Assembly (NCBI GenBank): GCA_030017395.1
Contig: JASEIZ010000087.1
Span: 1 to 8,198 of the forward strand
DNA: 8,198 nucleotides
Direction: 5' to 3'
Source: Desulfobacterales bacterium
Lineage (GTDB): Bacteria; Desulfobacterota; Desulfobacteria; Desulfobacterales; ETH-SRB1
Part shown: positions 1-5,896 of the stretch, piece after piece
Numbering within the stretch: position 1 is the first letter of the stretch
Layout: each line of letters opens with the position of its first letter
The notes under the pieces: generated by a model
Seen by the model: the letters and a program-made list of their open reading frames with translations, nothing else
The model's database searches: none
What the model was told of the DNA's origin: nothing
Position numbers and translations under genes: made by a program

Positions 1-2
1 CC

Positions 3-278
3 CGGGCCATAGCGGCGGGGAGCGGTCTGGCCAGGGAGGTTGTTAAGAAGCGTCCCGGTGGAGAAGGGGGAAGCATGATGCAGAGGCTCCGGGAGGCCAC
101 CGGGGCGAACACGGGAGGAGAAGCCATCGGCAGCGCCCTGGGCATGGTGGCCGGGGCGGCCTTCGGAGAAAGGGGTATGGAAGCGGGTGTCAAAGCGGGG
201 AAGAACGCAATACCGGTAGCGGCCAGGGCGACATCCATTCTTGCCGGTACAAACCTGGACGGTTTCCGGTGGAGCTGA
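3..278 (+). CDS. C-terminal part of an unrecognised small glycine-rich protein (5' end outside window)
   Basis: The frame is open from the left edge to TGA at 276-278, so this is probably the 3' end of a gene starting upstream. The ATGs at 75 and 78 are possible internal starts, but no convincing Shine-Dalgarno site serves them. The visible 91 residues begin with a basic stretch (EVVKKRPGG). Next comes a glycine/alanine-rich segment (EAIGSALGMVAGAAFG) that resembles a glycine-zipper or a weak membrane helix. The last 24 or so residues, from KNAIPVA to the end in DGFRWS, are nearly identical to the C-terminus of the small protein at 3391-3546, whose N-terminal part is unrelated. The GC-rich base composition matches the repeats, not the AT-rich cassettes. 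I do not recognise the family and assign no function. Confidence 0.5.
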   Translation, partial: RAIAAGSGLAREVVKKRPGGEGGSMMQRLREATGANTGGEAIGSALGMVAGAAFGERGMEAGVKAGKNAIPVAARATSILAGTNLDGFRWS

Positions 279-494
279 AGAGCAGGCTGTGGAGTTGACG
301 GTCTGCCATGCCCGATGGAAAACCGGGAGCAGGTTTACCACAGGCATATTGGAAAAGCCTTGGGCTTTACCACAGACCTTGGATAGCCCTGCGGGTTAAC
401 CACAACTCCACAGCTGCGACGGCGATTTTTATATCTATTCTTTTAACAAGTTTAATCCAGTACGGGCGGACCGGAGCAGGGTAAGTGGTGCGTA
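201..494 (+). repeat. Repeat copy A (3' part: beta-gene end plus structured tail)
   Basis: About 290 bp are nearly collinear with 3469-3762, at roughly 90% identity by eye. The repeat starts inside the coding sequence at the KNAIPVA codons, passes the stop codon, and ends at the GGTGCG motif at 487-492. Upstream of 201 the two copies are unrelated. Downstream, the sequence GGTGCGTATTGTGA matches 6915-6928 (copy D) better than copy B. The unit is GC-rich, unlike the AT-rich sequence that follows from about 500. Confidence 0.85.
286..414 (+). other. Structured non-coding element with 12-bp terminal inverted arms (copy A)
   Basis: GCTGTGGAGTTG (286-297) is the exact reverse complement of CAACTCCACAGC (403-414). 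Inside are a short hairpin with arms AAAGCC/GGCTTT and a 3-base loop, a CCCG...CGGG hairpin, the pair GGTCTG/CAGACC, an 8-bp palindrome GGTTAACC at 394-401, and a motif TTACCACA or TAACCACA seen three times. The homologous copy at 3556-3680 keeps 10 of the 12 outer pairs and the inner hairpins. It could be a structured RNA at the 3' end of the upstream gene, or a small non-autonomous repeat. No known RNA family is recognised. Confidence 0.5.
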
Positions 495-556
495 TTGTGA
501 CAGAAATTCGATATGATAAGGATAGAAATATAATGTATAGAAATATTTAATTTACT

Positions 557-590
557 GACCAACTGGTCTTATATAAAGATTTTTATATAA
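557..590. promoter_or_regulatory. Two adjacent palindromes upstream of the ParB-like gene
   Basis: GACCA (557-561) and TGGTC (564-568) form a palindrome around a 2-base centre. Immediately after it, TTATATAAA (569-577) and TTTATATAA (582-590) form perfect 9-bp arms around GATT. They lie about 125 bp upstream of the putative promoter. They could be an operator, a binding site for the ParB-like protein encoded downstream, or a hairpin with no role. Confidence 0.35.
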
Positions 591-714
591 TTGTGTTTTA
601 AATACTACCACATCATTCAACAGAGCGTTTGCTAGAACAAGATTCACAAAATAATATGTTTTGCCTTAATACTCATATTTTAAATGGACAAGTTAGTAAT
701 TTTTAGTAAAAATA

Positions 715-723
715 TGTTATAAT
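715..723 (+). promoter_or_regulatory. Extended -10 promoter for the ParB-like/methyltransferase operon
   Basis: TG at 715-716 is followed by one base and then a perfect TATAAT at 718-723, an extended -10 element. No good -35 box lies at 17-18 bp, which is acceptable for extended -10 promoters. The predicted start is near 730, giving a leader of about 48 nt before the ATG at 778. Confidence 0.5.
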
Positions 724-777
724 ATATATGTTTTAGGTATACAACTGGGCAAAATTGGAGGAAGGATGTGGTGATTC

Positions 778-2244
778 ATGTATGGCAAAGACACAGTATC
801 TCCACTAGATTTATATCTAGATCCAAAAAACCCACGTTTTATTGTACCAGAGGCAGGCGGAGAGCAAGCGGATATAAGGAAATATCTTATAACTCAAGAA
901 AACGTTTTAAGTCTTGCTAAAAGTATTGCTGATAATAATGGTTTGATGCCAGGTGAGCGTATTGTGGTATGTATTGAAGATGGAAAGTATGTAGTATTAG
1001 AGGGGAACAGGAGGACTTGTGCTTGCCAAATATTCTTAAATAGGGCATTAATCCCTCATGATTATGAGAGCCGTTTTCCTGAAACAAGCGACGCATTAAA
1101 AGAAAATATTAGCCTTATAGAAGTTGATATAATCCAGTCTAGAGAAGAAGCAAAGAGGTTTTTGGCTGTAAGACATATTGAAAGGGCGAGAGAATGGTCA
1201 ACTATAGCAAAGATGAGATTTTGTTATGAGGATTATAATGACGGAAAGACAATCTCTCAGATAAGTGATCGTACAGGATTGCGGATATCGTCTATAAGAA
1301 AGTATATACAAAATTATAAAATTTTACTGAGGGGATTGAACTCTGACTGGACAGAGGAAGAAAAAAATAAACTTAATCTTTTAGAGATAAAGCCGGACAA
1401 ATTATTACGTATGTTTAGACTTGCCGATACAACAAAAACATTAAAATTCTATTATGATGATAGTTTTATACTTCGTTCTAATAAGATTAACGATATAGAT
1501 ATAGACAAAATTATACATATATGGACAAGAAAAGCATTTATTGATAATGAGATGGATACTCGTTCGATTTTTGGTACATATGTTAAAGGAGGCAAATGTA
1601 CTGGTGCGGTTGCTTTTATTAAGCATATATTGGATAAATACGATAATATTGAATTGCAAACAAATGTAGAAAGCAAAAACTCCGAAACTTCATCAACATT
1701 ACAAGAAGATATAGAAAGCCCATCGCAGCAAAGAAGACAGCAATCACAAGGTGGAGGACCACATAATCTTCCGTTTTTCAGCACATTAGACTGGAATGCT
1801 GTAGATCCAAGCGATAATGCAAACAAAGGCATTATTGCTGTTTGTGTAGAGCTTAAAAAAATATCAAATTCTACATCATTTATTAATAACTATCCAATAT
1901 GCACAGCATTTATTATTCGTGCGCTTATAGAGCAGAGTTTAAAATACCATGCACGAAAAATGGGACATTGGGCACATATTATGCGTCAATATAATTCCCT
2001 TAATCCACAGGGAGGGGAACCGAATCTAAGTTTTATTATCAGGCAATACATGACAAATATTGCTTCGTGGATACCAGATAGAAATATTCGTCGACTTTTC
2101 CAGATTGTATTTAATTCTAATGTTCAGACAGAAAAATTGAACCTTGTCGTTCATTCCCCGGAGAGTTATATGCTCACACCAGACACTTTGAGAGCAATTC
2201 CGGGTGAAGGACTTTTGGAGATTGCTAACTATTTATTGAGATAA
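778..2244 (+). CDS. ParB-like N-terminal domain protein with unassigned, possibly HEPN-like C-terminal domain (488 aa)
   Basis: Residues 1-130 resemble the ParB/Srx N-terminal fold: a conserved region rich in NPR, then 'YVVLEGNRRTCA' at 71-82 with EGNRR (75-79) in place of the ParB GxRR nucleotide-binding motif. Residues 132-183 hold RHIERAREW and a helix-turn-helix-like stretch (TISQISDRTGLRISSIRKY), as in ParB DNA-binding domains. A polar Gln/Gly-rich linker lies at about 314-327. The C-terminal part (345-488) is helical and includes a segment with R381 and E385 and an LNLVVH motif ending at H459. It resembles the C-terminal domains of Abi/HEPN-type proteins, but this is tentative. The ATG at 778 is the first start after an in-frame stop at 772; GGTGAT (770-775) is a close, partial ribosome site. 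No ParA partner is present, so a partition role is unlikely. It forms an operon with the methyltransferase 31 bp downstream and may be the effector or target-binding half of a defence pair. Confidence 0.75.
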   Translation: MYGKDTVSPLDLYLDPKNPRFIVPEAGGEQADIRKYLITQENVLSLAKSIADNNGLMPGERIVVCIEDGKYVVLEGNRRTCACQIFLNRALIPHDYESRFPETSDALKENISLIEVDIIQSREEAKRFLAVRHIERAREWSTIAKMRFCYEDYNDGKTISQISDRTGLRISSIRKYIQNYKILLRGLNSDWTEEEKNKLNLLEIKPDKLLRMFRLADTTKTLKFYYDDSFILRSNKINDIDIDKIIHIWTRKAFIDNEMDTRSIFGTYVKGGKCTGAVAFIKHILDKYDNIELQTNVESKNSETSSTLQEDIESPSQQRRQQSQGGGPHNLPFFSTLDWNAVDPSDNANKGIIAVCVELKKISNSTSFINNYPICTAFIIRALIEQSLKYHARKMGHWAHIMRQYNSLNPQGGEPNLSFIIRQYMTNIASWIPDRNIRRLFQIVFNSNVQTEKLNLVVHSPESYMLTPDTLRAIPGEGLLEIANYLLR

Positions 2245-2275
2245 AATTAACAGGAAAGTGAGGGGGTTCAACAGT

Positions 2276-3100
2276 ATGCCAAATGTTTCGACACTATTAC
2301 GTTACCCTGGAGGGAAAACGAAACTATATGGTTATGTGTCTAGATTAATAGATATTAACGAAATGAGGGGTTGCACATATGTTGAGCCCTTTGCAGGAGG
2401 GGCAGGGCTGGCTATAAAGCTATTATTAAATGGTGTTGTTAAAGATATTGTATTAAACGATATTGACTATGCTATCTATTCTATCTGGAAAGTATTGCTT
2501 AATCACACCGATGAATTATGCGATTTTATAGATAATGTGCCTCTAAACATTTCAGAGTGGCAAAGACAAAAAGCTATATATAATAACCAAAATGACTATA
2601 CGCAAATTGAAGTCGGTCTATCTGCATTTTATCTCAACCGTACCAATGTATCAGGAGTACTAAAGGGCGGAGTTATAGGTGGCTTCAGCCAATCAGGAAA
2701 ATACAAGATTAACGCGCGATTCAACCGGGAGAGCCTTATAAAAAGAGCACGTACTATTGCAGAACATAGAGAACATATCCATTTATATAACTGGAATGCA
2801 ACAGACTTCACACTAAATATCCTGCCGAATTATGAGAATTGTTTTGTTTATTTTGATCCACCTTATGTGAATAAAGGGCCTTGTCTTTATCGAAATTCTT
2901 TTACTAAGGATGATCATATATATTTATCTCAAGTGATTACTGCTTGCCAATTTAAGTGGATTGTAACTTATGACAAATGTGACTTTATTAAAAAGCTTTA
3001 TGATGGTTTCGAGAACGAAATACTATCAGTTTATTACAGCGCAGGTCAGACGAAAAATGGAGATGAGATAATTATTTTCAATACTAATACAGACCATTGA
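2276..3100 (+). CDS. D12-class (Dam-like) adenine-specific DNA methyltransferase
   Basis: The 274-residue protein has the D12/alpha-class order. An N-terminal RYPGGK motif (9-14) is followed by the SAM-binding motif VEPFAGGAG (36-44), then NRTNVSG and the GKYKINARFN region where the target-recognition domain lies. The catalytic DPPY is at 194-197. It would transfer a methyl group from S-adenosylmethionine to the N6 of adenine. The target sequence cannot be read from the protein; GATC is only one possibility. The length is normal for Dam-type enzymes and no motif is missing. I chose ATG at 2276 because GAGGGGG at 2260-2266 sits 9 nt before it; the GTG at 2258 has poor spacing. No restriction nuclease follows. 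Its only partner is the ParB-like gene, so it may mark self DNA for that protein, or be an orphan methylase. Confidence 0.9.
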   Translation: MPNVSTLLRYPGGKTKLYGYVSRLIDINEMRGCTYVEPFAGGAGLAIKLLLNGVVKDIVLNDIDYAIYSIWKVLLNHTDELCDFIDNVPLNISEWQRQKAIYNNQNDYTQIEVGLSAFYLNRTNVSGVLKGGVIGGFSQSGKYKINARFNRESLIKRARTIAEHREHIHLYNWNATDFTLNILPNYENCFVYFDPPYVNKGPCLYRNSFTKDDHIYLSQVITACQFKWIVTYDKCDFIKKLYDGFENEILSVYYSAGQTKNGDEIIIFNTNTDH

Positions 3101-3130
3101 TGTAAACTAGTGATTGTGACGTATACCCTG

Positions 3131-3224
3131 GTTACTGTTGTTGCTAATGTTATTAAGAAGGGAATTGAAATAATGTAGATAAAAACCTGAGAACAGTAAC
3201 AAGCTTTCTCGAGGTTTTTTATTT
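3131..3224 (+). terminator. Terminator downstream of the methyltransferase, with a competing upstream arm
   Basis: AAAAACCTGAGAA (3181-3193) pairs with TTCTCGAGGTTTTTT (3206-3220) with one bulged A, followed by a T-rich tail: a Rho-independent terminator. GTTACTGTT (3131-3139) is the exact reverse complement of AACAGTAAC (3192-3200) in the loop. The longer pairing could compete with the terminator stem. The hairpin also forms the head of repeat copy B and has homologues at 5685 and 6851. Confidence 0.7.
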
Positions 3225-3259
3225 GTATTAACTGATGATAAATAAGTGGGTTCGAGCCT

Positions 3260-3394
3260 GTGGGAGACTATAACGAGGAACTGAAAAGGCACTGCATGAT
3301 GCTGGCGGTCAAGCAGAGGGAGGAATAAGAAAGGGAGATTGATGAGGAACTACGTTCACTGTTTACCGGGAGGAGGGTTGCAGCACAGATATGA
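3260..3394 (+). pseudogene. Alpha gene, broken by one nonsense codon (44-codon unrecognised small gene)
   Basis: GTG at 3260 starts a frame equivalent to the ATG-started gene at 5762. It has exactly the same 135-nt length but carries TAA at 3326-3328 where copy C has GAA. After that codon the frame stays open and conserved (SLFTGRRVAAQ) up to TGA at 3392-3394. The substitutions that keep protein similarity suggest it was once a real gene. The ancestral product is short, charged and probably helical (GDYNEELKR..., a run of Glu and Arg), with no signal peptide. The final TGA overlaps the beta start as ATGA, so translation of the two was probably coupled. Function unknown. Confidence 0.6.
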
Positions 3395-3546
3395 TCCCCT
3401 GTTGGATCCTAGCGACAGGAGGAATACTAGGGTACATAAACAAAATTGACAGGGGACTGAGTGAGTTGAAGAACGCAATACCGGTGGCGAGCAGGACAAC
3501 ATCCATTCTTGCCGGTACAAACCTGGACGGTTTTCGGTGGAACTGA
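3391..3546 (+). CDS. Beta gene: unrecognised 51-residue small protein, possible membrane segment
   Basis: ATG at 3391 overlaps the alpha stop (ATGA). A GGAGGAGG at 3370-3377 lies 13 nt upstream, rather far, so coupling may matter more. The product begins with a hydrophobic stretch (IPCWILATGGILGYI, residues 2-16) that could be a short membrane helix. It continues with a polar helix (NKIDRGLSELKNAIP) and ends in TSILAGTNLDGFRWN. That ending is shared with the larger protein at 3-278. A decayed homologue at 5893-6050 also ends in FRW plus one residue, with conservative changes. Three copies keeping the same C-terminus argue for a real protein family rather than a chance frame. I do not recognise it. 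It may no longer be expressed efficiently, because its upstream partner alpha is broken here. Confidence 0.5.
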   Translation: MIPCWILATGGILGYINKIDRGLSELKNAIPVASRTTSILAGTNLDGFRWN

Positions 3547-3555
3547 AAAGCAGGC

Positions 3556-3680
3556 TGTGGAGTTGACGGTCTGCCATGCCCGGTGGAAAACCGGGAGCAG
3601 GTTTACCACAGGCATATTGGAAAAGCCTCCGGCTTTACCACAGACCTTGGATAACCCTGCAGGTTAACCACAACTCCACA
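3556..3680 (+). other. Structured non-coding element (copy B)
   Basis: This is the homologue of 288-412. The outer arms TGTGGAGTTG (3556-3565) and CAACTCCACA (3671-3680) are perfect over 10 bp. The inner CCCGGT/ACCGGG hairpin is complete here, whereas copy A has one mismatch, and AAAGCC/GGCTTT is kept with a changed loop (TCC instead of TTG). AACC...GGTT replaces the AGCC...GGTT of copy A, a pairing-compatible A-T/G-T change. From 3681 to about 3794 I see only the GC-rich repeat end and a T-rich stretch, without a gene. Confidence 0.45.
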
Positions 3681-3886
3681 ACTGCGGCGACGATTTTTAT
3701 ATCTGTTCTCTGAACCGGTTAGATCCCGTTATGGGCGGACCGGAGAAGGGCAAGGGGTGCGTCTTGCGCTAGCATTTGAGGTTTTTCGACCGCTTTTTTT
3801 AAGGTTTAAAATTTGGATAAAAGTCAAAAAAGCTTAAATAGTGTTTGGATTTTAAACTTACAAGCATTTATGGTTTAAAAATACGA

Positions 3887-3913
3887 TATAATACTTGAAT
3901 ATATTAGTATTAT
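3887..3913 (+). promoter_or_regulatory. abiE promoter -10 with overlapping palindromic operator candidate
   Basis: A perfect TATAAT lies at 3887-3892; the -35 is poor. ATAATACT (3888-3895) and AGTATTAT (3906-3913) are perfect 8-bp inverted arms with a 10-bp spacer, overlapping the -10 and the predicted start. AbiEi antitoxins are known to repress their own operon by binding inverted repeats, so this is a candidate AbiEi operator. The arms and spacing are kept (7 bp) in the relic copy at 7044-7067. Confidence 0.5.
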
Positions 3914-3941
3914 GTAGTAAAATTAAACCGAGGTGATTGTA

Positions 3942-4709
3942 ATGAAATATTATGATCAATTACTGAAACTCGGGGTTTTTACTTTTGAAGATATAAAAAA
4001 TATAGTAGGGAGTCAGAAAGCGGCTTCATATATAGCAACTACTTACTCGAAAAATGGATATATAAAAAAGATTAAGAGAAATTTATATGCTGCAATGAGC
4101 CTTGAGTCAAATGACGTTGTTGCTGATAAATTCAAAATAGGCAGCAGTATTACAAGGGATGCTTATATATCTCATCACAGTGCCTTTGAGTTTCATGGCG
4201 TCGGGCACCAGCTGTTCTTTGAGGTATATGTGTCAACTGCCTTTGAATTCAAACCCTTTGAATTTGGCGGTGTTACCTACCGTTATTGTGCATCAAAGGG
4301 AAATGAAGGGGTTTTAACTTATACTACCAACAGGAATGTTCGGGTTACCGATTTAGAAAGAACTGTTATAGACTGCATAAAGGATTTGGATAAAGCGGGA
4401 GGCCTCGAAGAGCTGCTACAATGCTTAAGATTAATAGCATACCTGGACAGCGAAAAGTTGATGAAATATCTCAAAATATATGATATTCAGTTCCTGTATC
4501 AAAAAGCAGGGTATATACTGGAGCATTTTCAGGATGAGCTTAAGCTGCCCGGAAGTTTCTTTGAATTTTGCCGGCAGAATATTGTTAAAAGCAAGCGATA
4601 TCTTGGAGACAAGGACGATAAAAACCTGGTATACAATTCAAAATGGCGGCTTTTAGTGCCTGAAAACCTGTTGGAGTTTATGGAACAGGGGGGAGACGTA
4701 ATTGTATAA
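3942..4709 (+). CDS. abiEi: AbiEi-family antitoxin (type IV toxin-antitoxin system)
   Basis: The 255-residue protein has the AbiEi layout. An N-terminal winged-helix region (about 1-50: FTFEDIKNIVG..., KNGYIKKIKRNLYAAM) is followed by the family signature YISHHSAFEFHG at 75-86, a conserved middle around VTDLERTVIDCI, and a C-terminal domain. AbiEi proteins counteract the AbiEii nucleotidyltransferase without forming a stable complex with it (type IV), and also repress the operon. ATG at 3942 is preferred: GAGGTGA at 3930-3936 is 5 nt upstream, while the GTG at 3933 lies inside that ribosome site. The last 8 nt overlap the toxin start. The system is known for abortive infection against phages and for stabilising mobile elements. 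The gene appears intact. Confidence 0.92.
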   Translation: MKYYDQLLKLGVFTFEDIKNIVGSQKAASYIATTYSKNGYIKKIKRNLYAAMSLESNDVVADKFKIGSSITRDAYISHHSAFEFHGVGHQLFFEVYVSTAFEFKPFEFGGVTYRYCASKGNEGVLTYTTNRNVRVTDLERTVIDCIKDLDKAGGLEELLQCLRLIAYLDSEKLMKYLKIYDIQFLYQKAGYILEHFQDELKLPGSFFEFCRQNIVKSKRYLGDKDDKNLVYNSKWRLLVPENLLEFMEQGGDVIV

Positions 4710-5658
4710 ATACGATAAAAGCTACTTTGATAAAAGGGCCAGGGAAACCGGGTTTATAAGGGACAACCTTGAAAAGGTATATCGTTTGATAGACATTCTC
4801 GAATATCTTAATCAAAATCCGCTGCACAAGGATTATCTTGCATTAAAGGGCGGCACGGCTATAAACCTCATTATATTTAACCTGAAAAGAATTTCTGTGG
4901 ATATTGATTTGGATTTTTGCAAGCCGCTGGCAAAAGAAGAAATGTTGGAGTACCGAAAAAGGATAAATGAGGATTTAATAACCTTTTTACATGCGCAGGG
5001 CTATTCGCCTAACCCTGAAAAAGGTAAAAACCCTCATTCCCTTGACTCGTGGGTGTTTCGGTATATTAATTCGGCCGGAAACAAAGACAATATTAAGGTT
5101 GAGATAAACTATTCCATGAGAACGCATATTTTACCGACCGTTGAAATGCCGGTTCAAACAGATATTTTTGAAAGAAGCTTCCCAATCAGGGCATTGTCAC
5201 CTTTGGAGTTATTCGGAAGCAAAATTAACGCACTTATAGGAAGAGCTGCCGCAAGGGATTTATATGATATATACAATATGGTTTACTTCGGGACCTTTGA
5301 TGAAAGTGAACTACCGATGTTGAGGAAGTGTTTTCTTTTTTATTATGCAGTTGGCAGTAGCAAAGAAATAGTGACCCCTTTCGATTTGTCGTCAGTAGAC
5401 GCTCTAAAATGGAGCAAAATAAAGCAGACATTGCTTCCTATGCTACGCCGCAGCGAACATTTTGACCTTGACGTTGTAAAGGGACGCGTCAAAAGTTTTC
5501 TAGGCGAACTGCTTGAGCTTGATACAAGGGAAAAGGAATTCCTGCAGCGATTTAAAACCAAAGAATATCTGCCGGAGTTGTTATTTGAGGATGTTGAAAT
5601 TGTAGATCGAATCAGGAATCATCCGATGGCATTATGGAAAATTAGAGAGAAGGATTGA
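4702..5658 (+). CDS. abiEii: AbiEii-family nucleotidyltransferase toxin
   Basis: The 318-residue protein carries the DUF1814/AbiEii signatures: LKGGTAINL (48-56) with GGT at 50-52, then RISVDIDLDF (63-72) with the catalytic acidic pair D67/D69. IKVEINY follows at 131-137, and ELFGSKINALIGRAAARDLYDIY (169-191, split by family-conserved K174, R185, D186 and D189) completes the active site. AbiEii enzymes are nucleotidyltransferases that halt growth; related toxins modify tRNA acceptor ends. Translation starts at TTG 4702, the only start that fits the ribosome site GGGGGAG at 4689-4695, and overlaps abiEi by 8 nt. The weak TTG and the overlap would keep toxin yield below and coupled to the antitoxin. 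All motifs are present, so it is probably active. Confidence 0.93.
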   Translation: MYKYDKSYFDKRARETGFIRDNLEKVYRLIDILEYLNQNPLHKDYLALKGGTAINLIIFNLKRISVDIDLDFCKPLAKEEMLEYRKRINEDLITFLHAQGYSPNPEKGKNPHSLDSWVFRYINSAGNKDNIKVEINYSMRTHILPTVEMPVQTDIFERSFPIRALSPLELFGSKINALIGRAAARDLYDIYNMVYFGTFDESELPMLRKCFLFYYAVGSSKEIVTPFDLSSVDALKWSKIKQTLLPMLRRSEHFDLDVVKGRVKSFLGELLELDTREKEFLQRFKTKEYLPELLFEDVEIVDRIRNHPMALWKIREKD

Positions 5659-5684
5659 TGCATTTTTTATTCCGCTAACCCGGA

Positions 5685-5727
5685 TAAAAAACCCGGGAAC
5701 AACTACGGGCTTTCCCGAGGCTTTTTC
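5685..5727 (+). terminator. Terminator after abiEii (head of repeat copy C)
   Basis: AAAAAACCCGGGAA (5686-5699) pairs imperfectly with TTCCCGAGGCTTTTT (5712-5726), followed by T-rich sequence. The architecture matches the hairpin at 3181-3220, including the bulged A. The inner stem GGGAA/TTCCC replaces GAGAA/TTCTC, a paired change that supports selection for the stem. Confidence 0.65.
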
Positions 5728-5761
5728 GTTTACATGAACAGGTAATGATGAGGTGCGGGTT

Positions 5762-5896
5762 ATGGGAGACTATAACGAGGAACTGAAAAGATACTGCATG
5801 ATGCTGGCGGTCAAGCAGAGGGAGGAAGAAGAAAGGGAGATTGAGGATGAACTATGTTCACTGTTTACCGGGAGGAGGATAGCAGCACAGGCATGA
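5762..5896 (+). CDS. Alpha gene, intact copy: unrecognised 44-residue charged small protein
   Basis: ATG at 5762 is preceded by GAGGTG (5750-5755) with 6-nt spacing, a good ribosome site. The product starts MGDYNEELKRYCMMLAVKQ, then has a run of Glu/Arg residues (about 20-30) and ends in SLFTGRRIAAQA. It is probably a charged amphipathic helix with no signal or membrane segment. The homologue at 3260-3394 has identical length and a conserved sequence but one nonsense codon. The stop overlaps an ATG as ATGA, as in copy B, although the beta frame that follows is broken here. It lies 24 nt or so downstream of a terminator, and no clear promoter is seen, so expression is uncertain. No function is assigned. 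Confidence 0.5.
   Translation: MGDYNEELKRYCMMLAVKQREEEEREIEDELCSLFTGRRIAAQA

Larger units (their letters stand above)
495..777. other. AT-rich leader before the ParB-like gene
   Basis: This 283-bp stretch has no convincing gene. A 17-codon frame starts with GTG at 497 (MTEIR..., stop at 548-550) at the repeat junction. Two 10-bp direct repeats, ATAGAAATAT, lie at 522-531 and 537-546. Two adjacent palindromes occupy 557-590, and an extended -10 promoter sits at 715-723. Base composition changes sharply here from GC-rich to AT-rich, marking the left boundary of cassette 1. Confidence 0.6.
3181..3762 (+). repeat. Repeat copy B (most complete unit)
   Basis: The order is: terminator hairpin (3181-3220), alpha gene (broken, 3260-3394), beta gene (intact, 3391-3546), structured non-coding tail (3556-3680), and a GC-rich end finishing in GGTGCG at about 3756. 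The 3' half matches copy A (201-494). The 5' half, from the hairpin to the AGCAGG codons in beta, matches copy C (5685-6001). It therefore bridges the other copies and gives the probable ancestral layout. It separates cassette 1 from the abiE cassette. Confidence 0.85.

Noticed and set aside
1441..1832. Two overlapping minus-strand frames inside the ParB-like gene
   Set aside because: They lie antisense within a clear coding gene, have low-complexity sequence and no ribosome site; they are shadows.
778..2244. Chromosome or plasmid partition protein ParB
   Set aside because: There is no ParA gene nearby, the C-terminal domain is unlike the ParB dimerisation domain, and the partner is a DNA methyltransferase.
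3356..3615. Minus-strand frames across repeat copy B, and similar ones at 5770-6006
   Set aside because: They are antisense to the alpha and beta genes, whose forward frames show protein-level conservation between copies. The reverse frames only reflect the repeat's GC bias.
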